Notes: a model not told the origin generated them from the sequence alone. A DNA stretch of 64,000 bases from Cupriavidus sp. D384 (GCF_001652915.1 NZ_BBQI01000006.1:1-64000), one strand, 5' to 3'. Numbered from the stretch's first letter, positions 25,399 through 34,698 are shown. Program-made: numbers and translations.

Positions 25399-26388
25399 AT
25401 GTTGCATCGCGCATTCTCTCGCCTGGCGGCGCCGCTGGCCGTCGCCTCAGTGCTGGCCGGGCTGGCTGGCGTGGCCACTTCGGCGCTGGCCGCCTACCCG
25501 GACAAGCCAGTCCGGATCGTCGTGCCCAACCCGCCGGGTGGCGCTGTCGACGTGGTCACGCGCAAGATCGCGCAGAAACTGACCGTGCAGATGGGCCAGA
25601 GCTTCGTGGTCGAGAACAAGCCCGGCGCGTCGGGCACCATCGGCACCACGCAGGTCGTCAATGCCCCTGCGGATGGCTACACGCTGCTGGCCAACGACAA
25701 CTCGTACACAACGCTGCCCTACGTGTTCAAGAAGCTGAATTGGGATCATCAGACCGCGCTGGTGCCCATTGCACCGTTCGCATTCTCGCCAGTGGTGCTG
25801 GGCGTGAAAGCCGATTCACGCTTCAAGGATCTCGCCGCACTGATCGCCTATGCGAAAGCGCATCCCGGCGAGGTGACGTTTGGCACCGGCGGCCCGGGCA
25901 GCTCGCCTCACTTCGCCGCCGAGGCGTTCCAGCAGGCCGCCGGCATCAAGCTGATGCACGTGCCGTACAAGGGCGCCGGTGAGGCGATGGTCGGGCTGCT
26001 CGGTGGCAGTGTCGATCTGCTCGTGGTCTCTACGCCAACCGCGCTGGCGCCGGTCAAGGGCAACCAGATGCGTCTGCTGGGTATCAGCGGCAAGCAGCGC
26101 GTCGATGTCTTCCCGAATGTGCCGACCTTTGCGGAAGGGGGCGTGCCGAGCTTCAGCCTGTTCAACTGGTCCGGCCTGGCAGCACCGAAGGGCACGCCGA
26201 AGGAGGTCATCGCCCGTCTGCAGGCAGAGGTCCAGCGTGCGCTCCAGTCCCCCGACATGAAGCAATTCCTCGCGCAGATGGGTTCGCAGCCTGGGAATCT
26301 GGACAGCAGCGCCTTTGCGCAACTGATCCAGAAGGAAACTGCGCAATGGGCCACCGTCGCGCAGAAGGCCAATATCGAAAAGCAATAA
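25399..26388 (+). CDS. Bug/TctC-family periplasmic solute-binding protein
   Basis: 329 residues, signal peptide ending ALA. Family marks YPDKPVRIVVPNPPGGAVDVVTR, DGYTLLAND, HVPYKGAGEAM. Preceded by AGGAG. A 98-base spacer separates it from the dehydrogenase, the largest gap in the run. One of three Bug genes in this run, each just upstream of an enzyme gene. Confidence 0.9.
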   Translation: MLHRAFSRLAAPLAVASVLAGLAGVATSALAAYPDKPVRIVVPNPPGGAVDVVTRKIAQKLTVQMGQSFVVENKPGASGTIGTTQVVNAPADGYTLLANDNSYTTLPYVFKKLNWDHQTALVPIAPFAFSPVVLGVKADSRFKDLAALIAYAKAHPGEVTFGTGGPGSSPHFAAEAFQQAAGIKLMHVPYKGAGEAMVGLLGGSVDLLVVSTPTALAPVKGNQMRLLGISGKQRVDVFPNVPTFAEGGVPSFSLFNWSGLAAPKGTPKEVIARLQAEVQRALQSPDMKQFLAQMGSQPGNLDSSAFAQLIQKETAQWATVAQKANIEKQ

Positions 26389-26401
26389 CCGGGGAGCCAC
26401 G

Positions 26402-27325
26402 ATGTTTCTGCTTCAGCCACCCACCGTCCGCGATGCCACCGTACTGACGCGGCTGCCCGATTCGTTTCGCCGGCAGGACCGCAACAACGCCTGGTCGCAG
26501 GCCAATCGCGGCGGGGCGCTGACCGATTCCTTCCTGGAAGGGCCGGTCTGGTCGGACGGCCATCTCTGGGTGACCGATATTCCCTACGGCCGCGTGTTTC
26601 GCGTGTCGATGCAGGGCGCCTGGGAGCTGGTTGCCGAGTACGACGGCGAGCCGAACGGCATGAAGCGACTGGCCGGCGGCGATTTTCTGATCACCGACTA
26701 CCGCAATGGCCTGATACGACTGGACCCGAAGTCGGGCACCGTCACGCCGTTCCTGGAGCGCCGCAATTCCGAGCGCTTCCGTGGCGTGAACGACCTGACC
26801 TTCGATGCAGCCGGCAACCTGTACTTCACGGATCAGGGCCAGACCGGCATGCACGACCCCACGGGGCGCGTGTACCGCCTGTCGCCGGAGGGCAAGCTCG
26901 ATGCCCTGCTTAGCAACGCGCCGAGCCCGAATGGCCTGGTGCTGTCACCGGACCAGAAAGTGCTGTACGTCGCGATGACGCGCGGGAACTGCGTGTGGCG
27001 CGTGCCGTTACAGGCCGATGGGTCGGTCAGCAAGGTCGGGCAGTTCTTCTCGTCATATGGGGCGAGCGGCCCTGACGGACTGGCGATGCGCGCCGACGGC
27101 TTCCTGCTGGTGGCGAACCCGGGGCTCGGCTATGTCTGGGTGCTCAATCATCGTGCCGAGCCGGTCGAAGTCATCCGTACGCCGGTTGGCGCTTCCCTGA
27201 CCAATCTCTGCTTTGGTGGTCCCGACGGCAAGACGCTATTGATGACCGAATCTACCACTGGCGCGATCCTCAGCGCAGAGATGCCCCAGGGCGGTGCCCC
27301 GGTGCACGGAGGACGCGTGGCATGA
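26402..27325 (+). CDS. SMP-30/gluconolactonase-like hydrolase
   Basis: 307 residues, six-bladed propeller of the SMP-30/LRE family. Metal-ligand positions are recognisable: Glu in EGPVW, Asn in GVNDLTFDAAGNLYFTD, Asn in PNGLVLSPD and Asp in GPDGLAM. Such enzymes open sugar or other lactones in the cytoplasm (no signal peptide). SD GGGGAG lies before the ATG. Its stop overlaps the start of the LigI-like gene (ATGA), so the two act as a pair, consistent with two successive lactone hydrolyses. Confidence 0.85.
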   Translation: MFLLQPPTVRDATVLTRLPDSFRRQDRNNAWSQANRGGALTDSFLEGPVWSDGHLWVTDIPYGRVFRVSMQGAWELVAEYDGEPNGMKRLAGGDFLITDYRNGLIRLDPKSGTVTPFLERRNSERFRGVNDLTFDAAGNLYFTDQGQTGMHDPTGRVYRLSPEGKLDALLSNAPSPNGLVLSPDQKVLYVAMTRGNCVWRVPLQADGSVSKVGQFFSSYGASGPDGLAMRADGFLLVANPGLGYVWVLNHRAEPVEVIRTPVGASLTNLCFGGPDGKTLLMTESTTGAILSAEMPQGGAPVHGGRVA

Positions 27326-28179
27326 CCCCCGTGCAGACTCCTGTCGTCGAATTCGCGGGCGCGTGCGATTGCCATATGCACGTGTATAGCGGCCGCTACC
27401 CGGTGGCGCCGGGCGCGAAGCTGCGGCCGGCCGATGCCTCGGTCGACGACTACCGGGAGGTCCAGCGCGTGCTGGGCACGCAACGCGTGATCGTGGTGAC
27501 CCCTTCGACCTACGGCACGGACAACGCCAGCACAACCGATGCCATCAAGGCGCTGGGCGAGTGTGCACGCGGCGTGGCGGTGGTGGCGGGTGATGTCACT
27601 GACGCTGAACTGGCGCGGCTGCACCAGGTTGGTATCCGTGGCATCCGGTTCAACCTCACGCTGCCCGCGCCGGTATCGCTCGACGACTTGCCAACGTTGG
27701 CCGCGCGGATTGCCGCGTTCGGATGGCATGCCGAACTCAATATCCCGCCCGAGTGGCTGCCCGATGCGGCCGGCATGCTGGGCAGGTTGCCGGTGCCGGT
27801 GGTATTCGACCATTACGGCCATCTGCCGCTCGGTAGGCCGCAGGCGGAGCCAGCCTTCCGCGTCATCGCGGATCTGGTGGCCGCTGGCAAGGCTTGGGTG
27901 AAGCTCTCAGGCCCCTACATCGAATCGCGCGAATGCGCACCGCATTACCGCGACATGCAGCCTTTGGCAACGCACTTCCTGCGCCTCGCGCCGGAGCGGA
28001 TGGTGTGGGGATCGGACTGGCCGCATCCTTCGGCCCAAGCAAAGGGTAATGGACCGATTGAGGACGCTGCAGTGCTGCGGACCTTCCTCGGTTGGTGCGG
28101 ATCACCCGTGACGGCGCACCAGATACTGGTTCGCAATCCGGAGTCGCTTTACGGGTTCGGGGAAATTACCCCGGCCTGA
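27322..28179 (+). CDS. LigI-like amidohydrolase (2-pyrone-4,6-dicarboxylate hydrolase family)
   Basis: 285 residues of the COG3618/LigI-type amidohydrolases. His18-x-His20 (CDCHMHVY), His164 (VFDHYGH), KLSGPY near 194 and Asp232 (GSDWPHP) form the expected active site. LigI opens 2-pyrone-4,6-dicarboxylate; the related galactarolactone isomerases act on sugar-acid lactones. Cytoplasmic. A second copy with a Tat signal follows at 29217. Substrate not provable from sequence. Confidence 0.85.
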   Translation: MTPVQTPVVEFAGACDCHMHVYSGRYPVAPGAKLRPADASVDDYREVQRVLGTQRVIVVTPSTYGTDNASTTDAIKALGECARGVAVVAGDVTDAELARLHQVGIRGIRFNLTLPAPVSLDDLPTLAARIAAFGWHAELNIPPEWLPDAAGMLGRLPVPVVFDHYGHLPLGRPQAEPAFRVIADLVAAGKAWVKLSGPYIESRECAPHYRDMQPLATHFLRLAPERMVWGSDWPHPSAQAKGNGPIEDAAVLRTFLGWCGSPVTAHQILVRNPESLYGFGEITPA

Positions 28180-28205
28180 GTGGTACCTAAGAAAGTAATG
28201 GAGAC

Positions 28206-29213
28206 ATGATGTTCGCAACGTTTCAACTGACCGAGCGCATGCGCACGCTCGGCACTTCGATGTGCCTGGTCGTCGCCTCGCTCGCCGCTGGCTCGGCCCA
28301 GGCGCAAACGGACTGGCCCGCCAACAAGGTCATCAACTACGTCGTCCCGTACCCGGCAGGTGGCACGACCGATATCTTGGCGCGCTTGGTTGCGCGCAAG
28401 GTCGGCGAAGCGCTGCATACCACCATCGTGGTTGAGAATCGCCCCGGAGCCACAGGCGCCATCGGCTCCGCTTTTGTCGCGCGGTCGGCCCCCGACGGAT
28501 ACACCCTGCTGGGCGCATCGACGGCTTCGCACGCCATCAATCCGGCGTTGAACCCGAAGTTGCCATATGACGCGGTCAAGTCGTTCACGCCGGTGGCGTT
28601 GCTGGGCACCATCCCCAGTGTGCTCATCGTCGGCCCCAACAGTCCCTATAAGAACGTCAAGGACCTCGTCGCCGCTGCCAAAGCCAAGCCTGGCGTCGTG
28701 AGCTATGCGTCGGGCGGTAACGGCACCATCTTGCAAATGTCGGCGGAACTGCTGCAGCAGCAGGAAAATGTGCGGATGACCCATGTGCCATACAAGGGCG
28801 ACGTTCCGGCGATTCAGGACGTCATGGCTGGCCATGTTGATTTCATGTTCGCACCCACCGCGCCGATTCTTCCGCACGTGCAGGCAGGGAAGCTCCGCGC
28901 CTTGGCGGTAGCCACGTCAGCCCGCGTGCCGACCCTGCCAAACGTGCCGACGATGGCCGAAGCCGGCATCTCGAACTTTGAGGCGGAGCAGTGGCAGGGA
29001 ATTTTCGCGCCGGCCGGCACGCCACCGGCGATCGTCCAGCGGCTCAACGCCGAGATCAACAAGGCTTTGCAGGATCCGGAGGTCAAGGCACAACTGGGCA
29101 AGCTGGGGATCAAGGTGGTTGGCGGAACCCCTGACCGGCTCGCGGAGGCCCAGAAGGCCGATATTGCCAAATGGAGCCGCGTGGGTAGGGCGGCCAACAT
29201 CACGCTGGAGTGA
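28206..29213 (+). CDS. Bug/TctC-family periplasmic solute-binding protein
   Basis: 335 residues (332 from a second ATG just downstream), signal peptide ending QAQ. Family marks WPANKVINYVVPYPAGGTTDILAR, DGYTLLGAS, HVPYKGDVPAI. GGAG precedes the tandem ATGs. The following amidohydrolase gene starts 3 bases after its stop. Confidence 0.9.
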   Translation: MMFATFQLTERMRTLGTSMCLVVASLAAGSAQAQTDWPANKVINYVVPYPAGGTTDILARLVARKVGEALHTTIVVENRPGATGAIGSAFVARSAPDGYTLLGASTASHAINPALNPKLPYDAVKSFTPVALLGTIPSVLIVGPNSPYKNVKDLVAAAKAKPGVVSYASGGNGTILQMSAELLQQQENVRMTHVPYKGDVPAIQDVMAGHVDFMFAPTAPILPHVQAGKLRALAVATSARVPTLPNVPTMAEAGISNFEAEQWQGIFAPAGTPPAIVQRLNAEINKALQDPEVKAQLGKLGIKVVGGTPDRLAEAQKADIAKWSRVGRAANITLE

Positions 29214-29216
29214 GTC

Positions 29217-30176
29217 ATGGCTGATCGCATTGAACCGCAGGTTTGGTCGCGTCGCCGGTTTGTTGCCGCGTGTCTGACGATGGCCGGGGTCGCACCATTC
29301 GCGCAGGCAGCATCCAGGCAAACAGTACCGTTCTCCGAGGGGGATCAGCCGCCTGTGCTGGCTGCCCCCGAGGGTGCGTGTGACTGTCATATGCACATCT
29401 ACGACCCGCGATTCGTGCCGTCACCGCATTGGAAGAATCCGCCGCCGGTGGCGCCGGTCAGCGCCTACCGCCTGTTCCAGACACGCATTGGTACCTCACG
29501 CACCGTCGTGGTCACACCTTCCACGTACGGCATTGACAACAGTTGCACCCTCGACGCACTGCATCAACTCGGCGATGGCGCCAGAGGTATTGCCGTGGTT
29601 GACGCTGACGTGGCTGACGCGGAGCTGCAACGGCTGCGCGATGGCGGCGTCGTGGGACTGCGTGTCAATTTCGTCTCGCCACAATCGTGGGGCACGACGA
29701 CACCGCAGATGCTGGAAGCGCTGGCGCGCCGCGTGAGCCCGCTGGGCTGGCATATCCAGGTTCTGATGAACGCCGACCAGATCGTCTCGCATCGCGCAGT
29801 GCTGGAAGCGCTGCCCACGCCGGTCGTGTTCGACCACCTGGCCCGCATCCCGCAGCCAGCCGGCACCAGCCATCCTGCGTTTGGCGTGGTGACGGGCCTC
29901 ATGCGCAAGGGCAGGGCGTACGTGAAGCTGTCCGGGGCCTACATGGACACCGTGACCGGCGCGCCGGCCTATGCCGACATGTCGGCTGTGGCACGCGCGT
30001 TCGTAGAAGCCGCCCCCAATCAGGTGATATGGGGCAGTGATTGGCCACACCCGACGGAGAAACACAAGCCCGACGACGCTGTGCTGTTCGACCTGCTGAA
30101 GCAGTGGGCGCCGGACGAGCGCGTGCGCCGGCACATTCTGGTCGATACCCCGACCCGTCTGTATCAGTTTGCATAA
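29217..30176 (+). CDS. Tat-exported LigI-like amidohydrolase
   Basis: 319 residues. Twin-arginine signal SRRRFVAA at 11-18 followed by a hydrophobic stretch and an Ala-rich cleavage site, so the folded enzyme should be exported. The catalytic part matches the 27322 gene: His58-x-His60 (CDCHMHIYD), VFDHLAR, KLSGAYMD and Asp278 (GSDWPHP). A periplasmic member suggests that lactone hydrolysis starts outside the cytoplasm, next to the Bug binding protein encoded immediately upstream. Substrate unknown. Confidence 0.85.
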   Translation: MADRIEPQVWSRRRFVAACLTMAGVAPFAQAASRQTVPFSEGDQPPVLAAPEGACDCHMHIYDPRFVPSPHWKNPPPVAPVSAYRLFQTRIGTSRTVVVTPSTYGIDNSCTLDALHQLGDGARGIAVVDADVADAELQRLRDGGVVGLRVNFVSPQSWGTTTPQMLEALARRVSPLGWHIQVLMNADQIVSHRAVLEALPTPVVFDHLARIPQPAGTSHPAFGVVTGLMRKGRAYVKLSGAYMDTVTGAPAYADMSAVARAFVEAAPNQVIWGSDWPHPTEKHKPDDAVLFDLLKQWAPDERVRRHILVDTPTRLYQFA

Positions 30177-30192
30177 CAACCGGAGCAAGACG

Positions 30193-31509
30193 TTGTACAC
30201 CGTAGTTGCCGAACGCCAAGAGCCCAATCTGGAAGCCGACACGATCAGGAAGGTTGCCTGGCGCATCGTTCCGTTCCTGATGGTCTGCTACTTCTTCAAT
30301 TTGCTGGACCGAGTCAATCTCGGCTTTGCAGCGCTGGAGATGAACAAGGACCTGGGATTCAATGCCGCCGTCTACGGGCTCGGTGGCAGCATCTTCTTCG
30401 TGTCTTACTTCCTGTGCGAGGTGCCTAGCAACCTGGCGCTGCAGAAGGTGGGGGCGCGGCGTTGGATCGCGCGGATCATGATCTCATGGGGCTTGGTGTC
30501 GGGCGCCATGGCCTTCGTGACCGGCGAGACCTCGTTCTATACGGTCCGCTTCCTGCTCGGGGCCGCCGAAGCCGGCTTCTTCCCCGGCGTCATTCTGTAT
30601 CTGACCTACTGGTTTCCGTCGGCCTACCGGGCTCGCATCGTGGCCACGTTCATGGTGTCGATTCCGCTGGCCAGCTTCTTGGGCTCGCCACTTTCAGCAG
30701 CATTGCTGCATGTACATGGTTTCTTGGGCCTGAATGGCTGGCAATGGCTGTTCCTCCTGGAGGCCTTGCCTACGGTGCTTCTCGGCATCGCGTGCCTGTT
30801 TGTGCTGACGGATCGACCGCAGGTCGCGAGATGGCTGAACGATGACCAGAAAGCATGGCTGGAACAGCGTTTGGACAGTGAGCGTGCAGGCAAGAAGCTC
30901 GTTGGCAAAGCATCGATCTGGAAGCTACTGTCGAACCGCCATTTCCTCGTCATGGCGCTGGTCTGCTCAGGCGCGTCGGCCGCTGGCACGACACTGTCGC
31001 TGTGGCAGCCACAACTGTTGAAGTCGTTTGGATTGTCCACGATGGAAACCGGCTTGATCAACGCAGTACCGTACGGACTCGCATGCGTGATTATGGTGCT
31101 CTGGGGGCGGCATTCGGACAAGACCAGCGAGCGCCGCTGGCATACTGCCATCCCGCTGACCTGTATCGCTATAGGACTGCTGTCGACGCTGGTAGCGCCC
31201 GCGCTCGCCACTACGCTGCTGGGTCTGAGCCTGGCGTTGTGTGGTGCGTACTCTTTCAAGGGTCCGTTCTGGACGCTTTCGTCAGGTTGGCTCGATTCCG
31301 GTTCCGCTGCGGCAGGGCTGGCGGGTATCAATGCGGCGTCGAACCTCGTGGGTGGCGGAATGGTCTCGCTGGTCGGTCTGATCAAAACGTCGACGGGAAG
31401 TTATGGGCTTGCGCTACTTCCGGTGGTTGCGCTGGCACTGTTGGGAAGCGCGTCGTTGCTGTGGATCAGCCGGAACACTGGTCCCAGCGACAAGAGCACA
31501 AAACAATAG
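30193..31509 (+). CDS. MFS permease, anion:cation symporter (ACS) type
   Basis: 438 residues with 12 predicted membrane helices. FNLLDRVNLGFAAL in helix 1 and a GVILYLTYWFPSAYRAR stretch are typical of the ACS family that takes up organic anions such as galactonate, phthalate or tartrate. The likely start is TTG 30193 with GGAGC in front; a TTG at 30169 inside the preceding gene is possible. Last gene of the catabolic run; it provides a transporter where TctAB is missing. Confidence 0.85.
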   Translation: MYTVVAERQEPNLEADTIRKVAWRIVPFLMVCYFFNLLDRVNLGFAALEMNKDLGFNAAVYGLGGSIFFVSYFLCEVPSNLALQKVGARRWIARIMISWGLVSGAMAFVTGETSFYTVRFLLGAAEAGFFPGVILYLTYWFPSAYRARIVATFMVSIPLASFLGSPLSAALLHVHGFLGLNGWQWLFLLEALPTVLLGIACLFVLTDRPQVARWLNDDQKAWLEQRLDSERAGKKLVGKASIWKLLSNRHFLVMALVCSGASAAGTTLSLWQPQLLKSFGLSTMETGLINAVPYGLACVIMVLWGRHSDKTSERRWHTAIPLTCIAIGLLSTLVAPALATTLLGLSLALCGAYSFKGPFWTLSSGWLDSGSAAAGLAGINAASNLVGGGMVSLVGLIKTSTGSYGLALLPVVALALLGSASLLWISRNTGPSDKSTKQ

Positions 31510-31618
31510 GGGATGCGACTCCCGCCGAGTAAAAGGGCCGGGGTGCCGCCCGGCGGTGGGCTACTCGCCGGCGATCGCGTTTCGTTGGGCAGTTCTTTAA
31601 AAAGCCTTGACTGACCGA

Positions 31619-31993
31619 CGGACACCCTACCAACCATATCGGGCGATTGCGTTGTGCTGCGGCGTCCAGAGCGCCGCGGAGCACTGATAGTTCGCCGATG
31701 CCTGGTTGCTTGACGACTAGTTCGGAGACAGATCCCTCCGCCCATCCACCACCCGGCAATTCCGCGTCCAATGCCTGGATGCCGCTTGCGATGACTCGGC
31801 CCACAGGTCGCGCCAGTTGGCTCGCTCTCCACAGCGACGGATGAATCGCACTGGGATCGATAAGCGGATCAATCCTCTTGGAAGGGCCGACCGAAATAGA
31901 TGGCTCCGCAACTTCGGCGTTCACGGCAGGCAAAGCCCTCTCAACGCCCTCCAAAAGGGACAACTGAAGGACGAGACTGTCTGCGCGAGACAC
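31619..31993 (-). pseudogene. imuA: imuA remnant (SOS mutasome protein, N-terminal part only)
   Basis: The frame contains HPSLWRASQLAR, GIQALDAELPGGGW and ELVVKQPGIGELSVLR, characteristic of the first half of ImuA, which partners ImuB and DnaE2 in translesion synthesis. Homology stops near residue 147 of the open frame at about 31619, after IWLVGCP; beyond it the frame runs into unrelated sequence and stops inside the MFS gene. No imuB or dnaE2 is in the window. Start probably GTG 31993, 20 bases after the LexA box. Confidence 0.8.
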
Positions 31994-32012
31994 TTGCGAT
32001 GAGTGATTTGTA

Positions 32013-32028
32013 CTGTATATACATACAG
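32013..32028. promoter_or_regulatory. LexA box of the imuA remnant
   Basis: CTGTATATACATACAG matches the SOS box CTGT-N8-ACAG. It lies directly upstream of the imuA start, as in intact imuA-imuB-dnaE2 operons, so the promoter survives while the gene is broken. Confidence 0.9.
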
Positions 32029-32059
32029 TATAGCGGGCGACGACGCAAGGGGTCAACAC

Positions 32060-32709
32060 AGAGATGCGGGAGTTCTCTGGCGCGCTGGAAGACTTCGTTT
32101 AGCCGGCTAAAAGGCGCGTACTTTCAAACTTGAAAGCCTTACTAATTTTTATAATTTAATTTAACATAACTATATTTATGCCTCTTACGTCACTTTGAAA
32201 GGATTTAAGCCGGCAAAACGAGCAGCCTGAACGTAGCCGACGGAGTTCTCCAAGTTTTTTGCTTTTCATAACAGCGCCTCGAGGCGGTAACCGGCTTCTG
32301 CCTTCGCTTTCGCGTGTAATACCATTTGCAGCTTCTGAACGCTAATTGGAGCTGATAGGTTGCTCAATCTCGAGTCCCTCGACCTATCCAGTCGTTTCAC
32401 CCTTCCCCCGGTTTAGCTATCGGGTCGGCCTGCGCGTCGATGTTTTCGAGGCTTGCTCAGCGTTCACTCGCGTTAGGGCAGGCACAACTCGCGCTGTCAC
32501 CGATTTTTCGTGACACGCTTACTCAAAGGCCTCAGCCACTTCGTTACCTCCATCGTTGCTCCGGATGTTTCCGGCGGGCGGCTTGCACCCACTGGGACGG
32601 CAGCAGCCCACGGCGCAAGACGCTTAAAGCGTGAGCGTTTCGCAATAGAGGCATTCGGAATGACCAACGTAGTCCTGGCCAGGTGGAGTTCATGAGAAAA
32701 CACGAACAC
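32060..32709. other. Non-coding, compositionally odd region
   Basis: 650 bases without a gene. Bases 32120-32180 are very AT-rich (runs such as TTTATAATTTAATTTAAC) against a GC-rich background, suggesting foreign DNA. The 18-mer CGCCTCGAGGCGGTAACC (32275-32292) recurs inverted at 16093-16110. Short frames between 32440 and 32640 look like commonly mis-called spurious ORFs. Confidence 0.4.
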
Positions 32710-33678
32710 TCATGCTTCGTGTCGACCGCGTCCAGGGCGAGTTGCACGAGCAACTCTTTTAGGAGCGACTGCGGTTCGCGCTGCGGTGTCTTTCACCGAC
32801 TCTAAGAACGTCTCGAGCAATGGTGATGGTGGGCCATTACGCCAGGCGACACTGACATCCAGCACGGCATGTTCGTCTCGAATGGGAACTGCCGTGATGT
32901 CTGGGGGCAGGGATCCTTTGACTGATTCCGCAAATAGGGTTACGCCGCGGCGCAAGGACACTAGGCGCAGCAGAACCGGCATATCGTCACCGTGTTCCAC
33001 GACCTTGGGAAGAAACCCTGCGGTTAGGCAGACACTGTCGACCACCGAACGGAAAGGTCCCCAGCGAGCATGGGAGCCGAGAACGAAAGGGATGTCTCGA
33101 AGATCTTTGACCGACACGGATGATCGCCTCGCGATAGGATCAGACTTTGCCACAAGGACGACAAGCCGTTCGCGGTAAAGCTGGGCGTGCTGACAACTGC
33201 CATCGAACGCAGCCGACAGCAACAGGCCAACGTCGATGGTGCCATCATTTATGGCGGCCAGTTGTTCGTGAGAAGACATCAGGTAAAGACTCACGTCTGC
33301 ATCGGGAACCTTGCCGCGAAATTGCACGACTGCTTGCGATATCAGTCCGTAGACCGTCAACGTCGAATAGCCCAGCATGAGCGTCCCCGCCATACCAGCG
33401 GACGTCATTTTCGCCAGCCGGACCGCCTGCTGGATCTGTCCAAATGCCCCCTCTATCTGCCGCGCGAACACGTCGCCGGCAGGAGTCAGTTCCACGCGGC
33501 GGGTAGTACGTTCAAGCAGTTTGAACCCAAGCTCCTCTTCCAACGTCTTCACGGCGCGGCTCACGGCGGGCTGTGCGATGTGCAGATGCTCGGCCGCGAT
33601 TCGAAAATTCAAGTAACGGGCAACGGCCAGGAATGCGCGCAGTCGCTGTTGGTCAGGGAGACTGTGGATTAATAACAT
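32710..33678 (-). CDS. LysR-family transcriptional regulator
   Basis: 322 residues. N-terminal winged helix-turn-helix (about 10-70: FLAVARYLNFRIAAEHLHIAQPAVSRAVKTLEEEL, given here only as its location) and a C-terminal two-lobe effector domain (about 95-300). Divergent from the nitrilase/MHS pair, which is its likely target. A dyad GCATCACAC-GTCG-GTGTTATGC lies in the shared spacer. Basic C-terminal tail (RATRPGRGRHEA). Confidence 0.9.
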   Translation of the reverse strand: MLLIHSLPDQQRLRAFLAVARYLNFRIAAEHLHIAQPAVSRAVKTLEEELGFKLLERTTRRVELTPAGDVFARQIEGAFGQIQQAVRLAKMTSAGMAGTLMLGYSTLTVYGLISQAVVQFRGKVPDADVSLYLMSSHEQLAAINDGTIDVGLLLSAAFDGSCQHAQLYRERLVVLVAKSDPIARRSSVSVKDLRDIPFVLGSHARWGPFRSVVDSVCLTAGFLPKVVEHGDDMPVLLRLVSLRRGVTLFAESVKGSLPPDITAVPIRDEHAVLDVSVAWRNGPPSPLLETFLESVKDTAARTAVAPKRVARATRPGRGRHEA

Positions 33679-33759
33679 ACAGGCATCAATACGGACACAA
33701 TTGATATTGGAGGATATATTAAATTTCGGGAAGAATGGCCTTCAACGTGGCAATGCCGA

Positions 33760-33781
33760 GCATCACACGTCGGTGTTATGC
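33760..33781. promoter_or_regulatory. LysR-type binding site candidate
   Basis: GCATCACAC-GTCG-GTGTTATGC is an interrupted dyad with 8 of 9 positions matched, 48 bases before the nitrilase start and 82 bases before the lysR start. Confidence 0.5.
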
Positions 33782-33828
33782 CGGCAGGTGCGAGCCAGCC
33801 GCTTCGTAAGACCAAGGAGACAGTAGAA

Positions 33829-34698
33829 ATGAATCTAGGAATCCCCGCATTGAGCACCACGGTAACCGTAGGCCAGGTTGCGGGCACATTGGACGTCGCC
33901 CACAATCTTGCCGAAATTGAGCAAGTGGTCGAGTCGGCTAGCGCCGCCGGCTCGTCGTTGGTAGTGTTCCCAGAAGCGGTGATGTTTCAGTTCACTGAAC
34001 CTGCGGAGAGGATTGCCGCAGCAGCCCAGCAGCACAGCGCGAAATTTGAGGCTGCGCTACAGGCATACGCTGAGCGCTATCGCGTTGCCATTGTCGCGGG
34101 GCTCTATCTGCCGTCGTCCACGGCCGGCCGTTCGCGTAACGTCCTCAGTTTGCTGCGCCCAGACGGCTCCGCGCCTGTTCACTACGACAAGCTGCATCAC
34201 TACGACGCGTTCAACTTTATGGAAAGCGAGAAGCATGATCGCGTTCCGCTCAAGCCGGACTACGAGGAACTGGTCGTCTTCGATTGCAATGGCATCAAGT
34301 TTGGTCTGCTCAATTGCTACGACCTGCGCTTTCCTGAGATGAGCCGGCTGCTGGTTGAGAAAGGGGCCGATGTCTTGATCGTGGCCTCTGGATGGGTGGC
34401 TGGTCCTCTGAAGGCATTGCAGTGGGAGACGCTCGCACGGGCGCGTGCCATCGAAAATACCTGTTACGTCGTGGCGTGCTGCCAGCCAGCGCCCCACTCC
34501 GTCGGGATGTCGATGATTGTGGATCCTATGGGTGCTGTGATCGCTGGCGTGCATGAAAATGCCGGCTCCGCCAGCGCCCAGCTTTCGATGGAACGGCAGG
34601 CGTATGTCAGAACGATCCTGCCATGCGTGTCTCAACGCCGATACATGCTTATTGACACCAATGCTGAGCAATGCGAGGTGCGCAATGGCGTACGTTGA
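33829..34698 (+). CDS. Carbon-nitrogen hydrolase (nitrilase superfamily)
   Basis: 289 residues with the complete Glu49-Lys121-Cys163 triad (VVFPEAVMF, VHYDKLHHYD, LLNCYDLRFPE). Such enzymes hydrolyse amides, carbamoyl groups or nitriles in the cytoplasm. Start ATG 33829 follows AAGGAG. The MHS transporter gene starts within its last 14 bases, so uptake and hydrolysis of the same compound are likely coupled. Substrate unknown. Confidence 0.9.
   Translation: MNLGIPALSTTVTVGQVAGTLDVAHNLAEIEQVVESASAAGSSLVVFPEAVMFQFTEPAERIAAAAQQHSAKFEAALQAYAERYRVAIVAGLYLPSSTAGRSRNVLSLLRPDGSAPVHYDKLHHYDAFNFMESEKHDRVPLKPDYEELVVFDCNGIKFGLLNCYDLRFPEMSRLLVEKGADVLIVASGWVAGPLKALQWETLARARAIENTCYVVACCQPAPHSVGMSMIVDPMGAVIAGVHENAGSASAQLSMERQAYVRTILPCVSQRRYMLIDTNAEQCEVRNGVR

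Noticed and set aside
23621-25414. 597-codon minus-strand frame opposite the aldolase and dehydrogenase genes
   Set aside because: Plus strand holds two recognisable enzymes with intact active sites and coupled start/stop; the minus frame is His/Arg-rich with no domain.
31509-31560. GGGG-starting sequence after the MFS gene as a second Tn3-type end
   Set aside because: Shares only short words with the 38572 end (AAAGCCTT-ACTG near 31600) and spacing does not fit; not enough to call.
32440-32709. Short plus- and minus-strand frames (60-70 codons) before the LysR gene
   Set aside because: Look like frequently mis-called spurious ORFs, rich in Arg/Cys/His, with no ribosome-binding sites.
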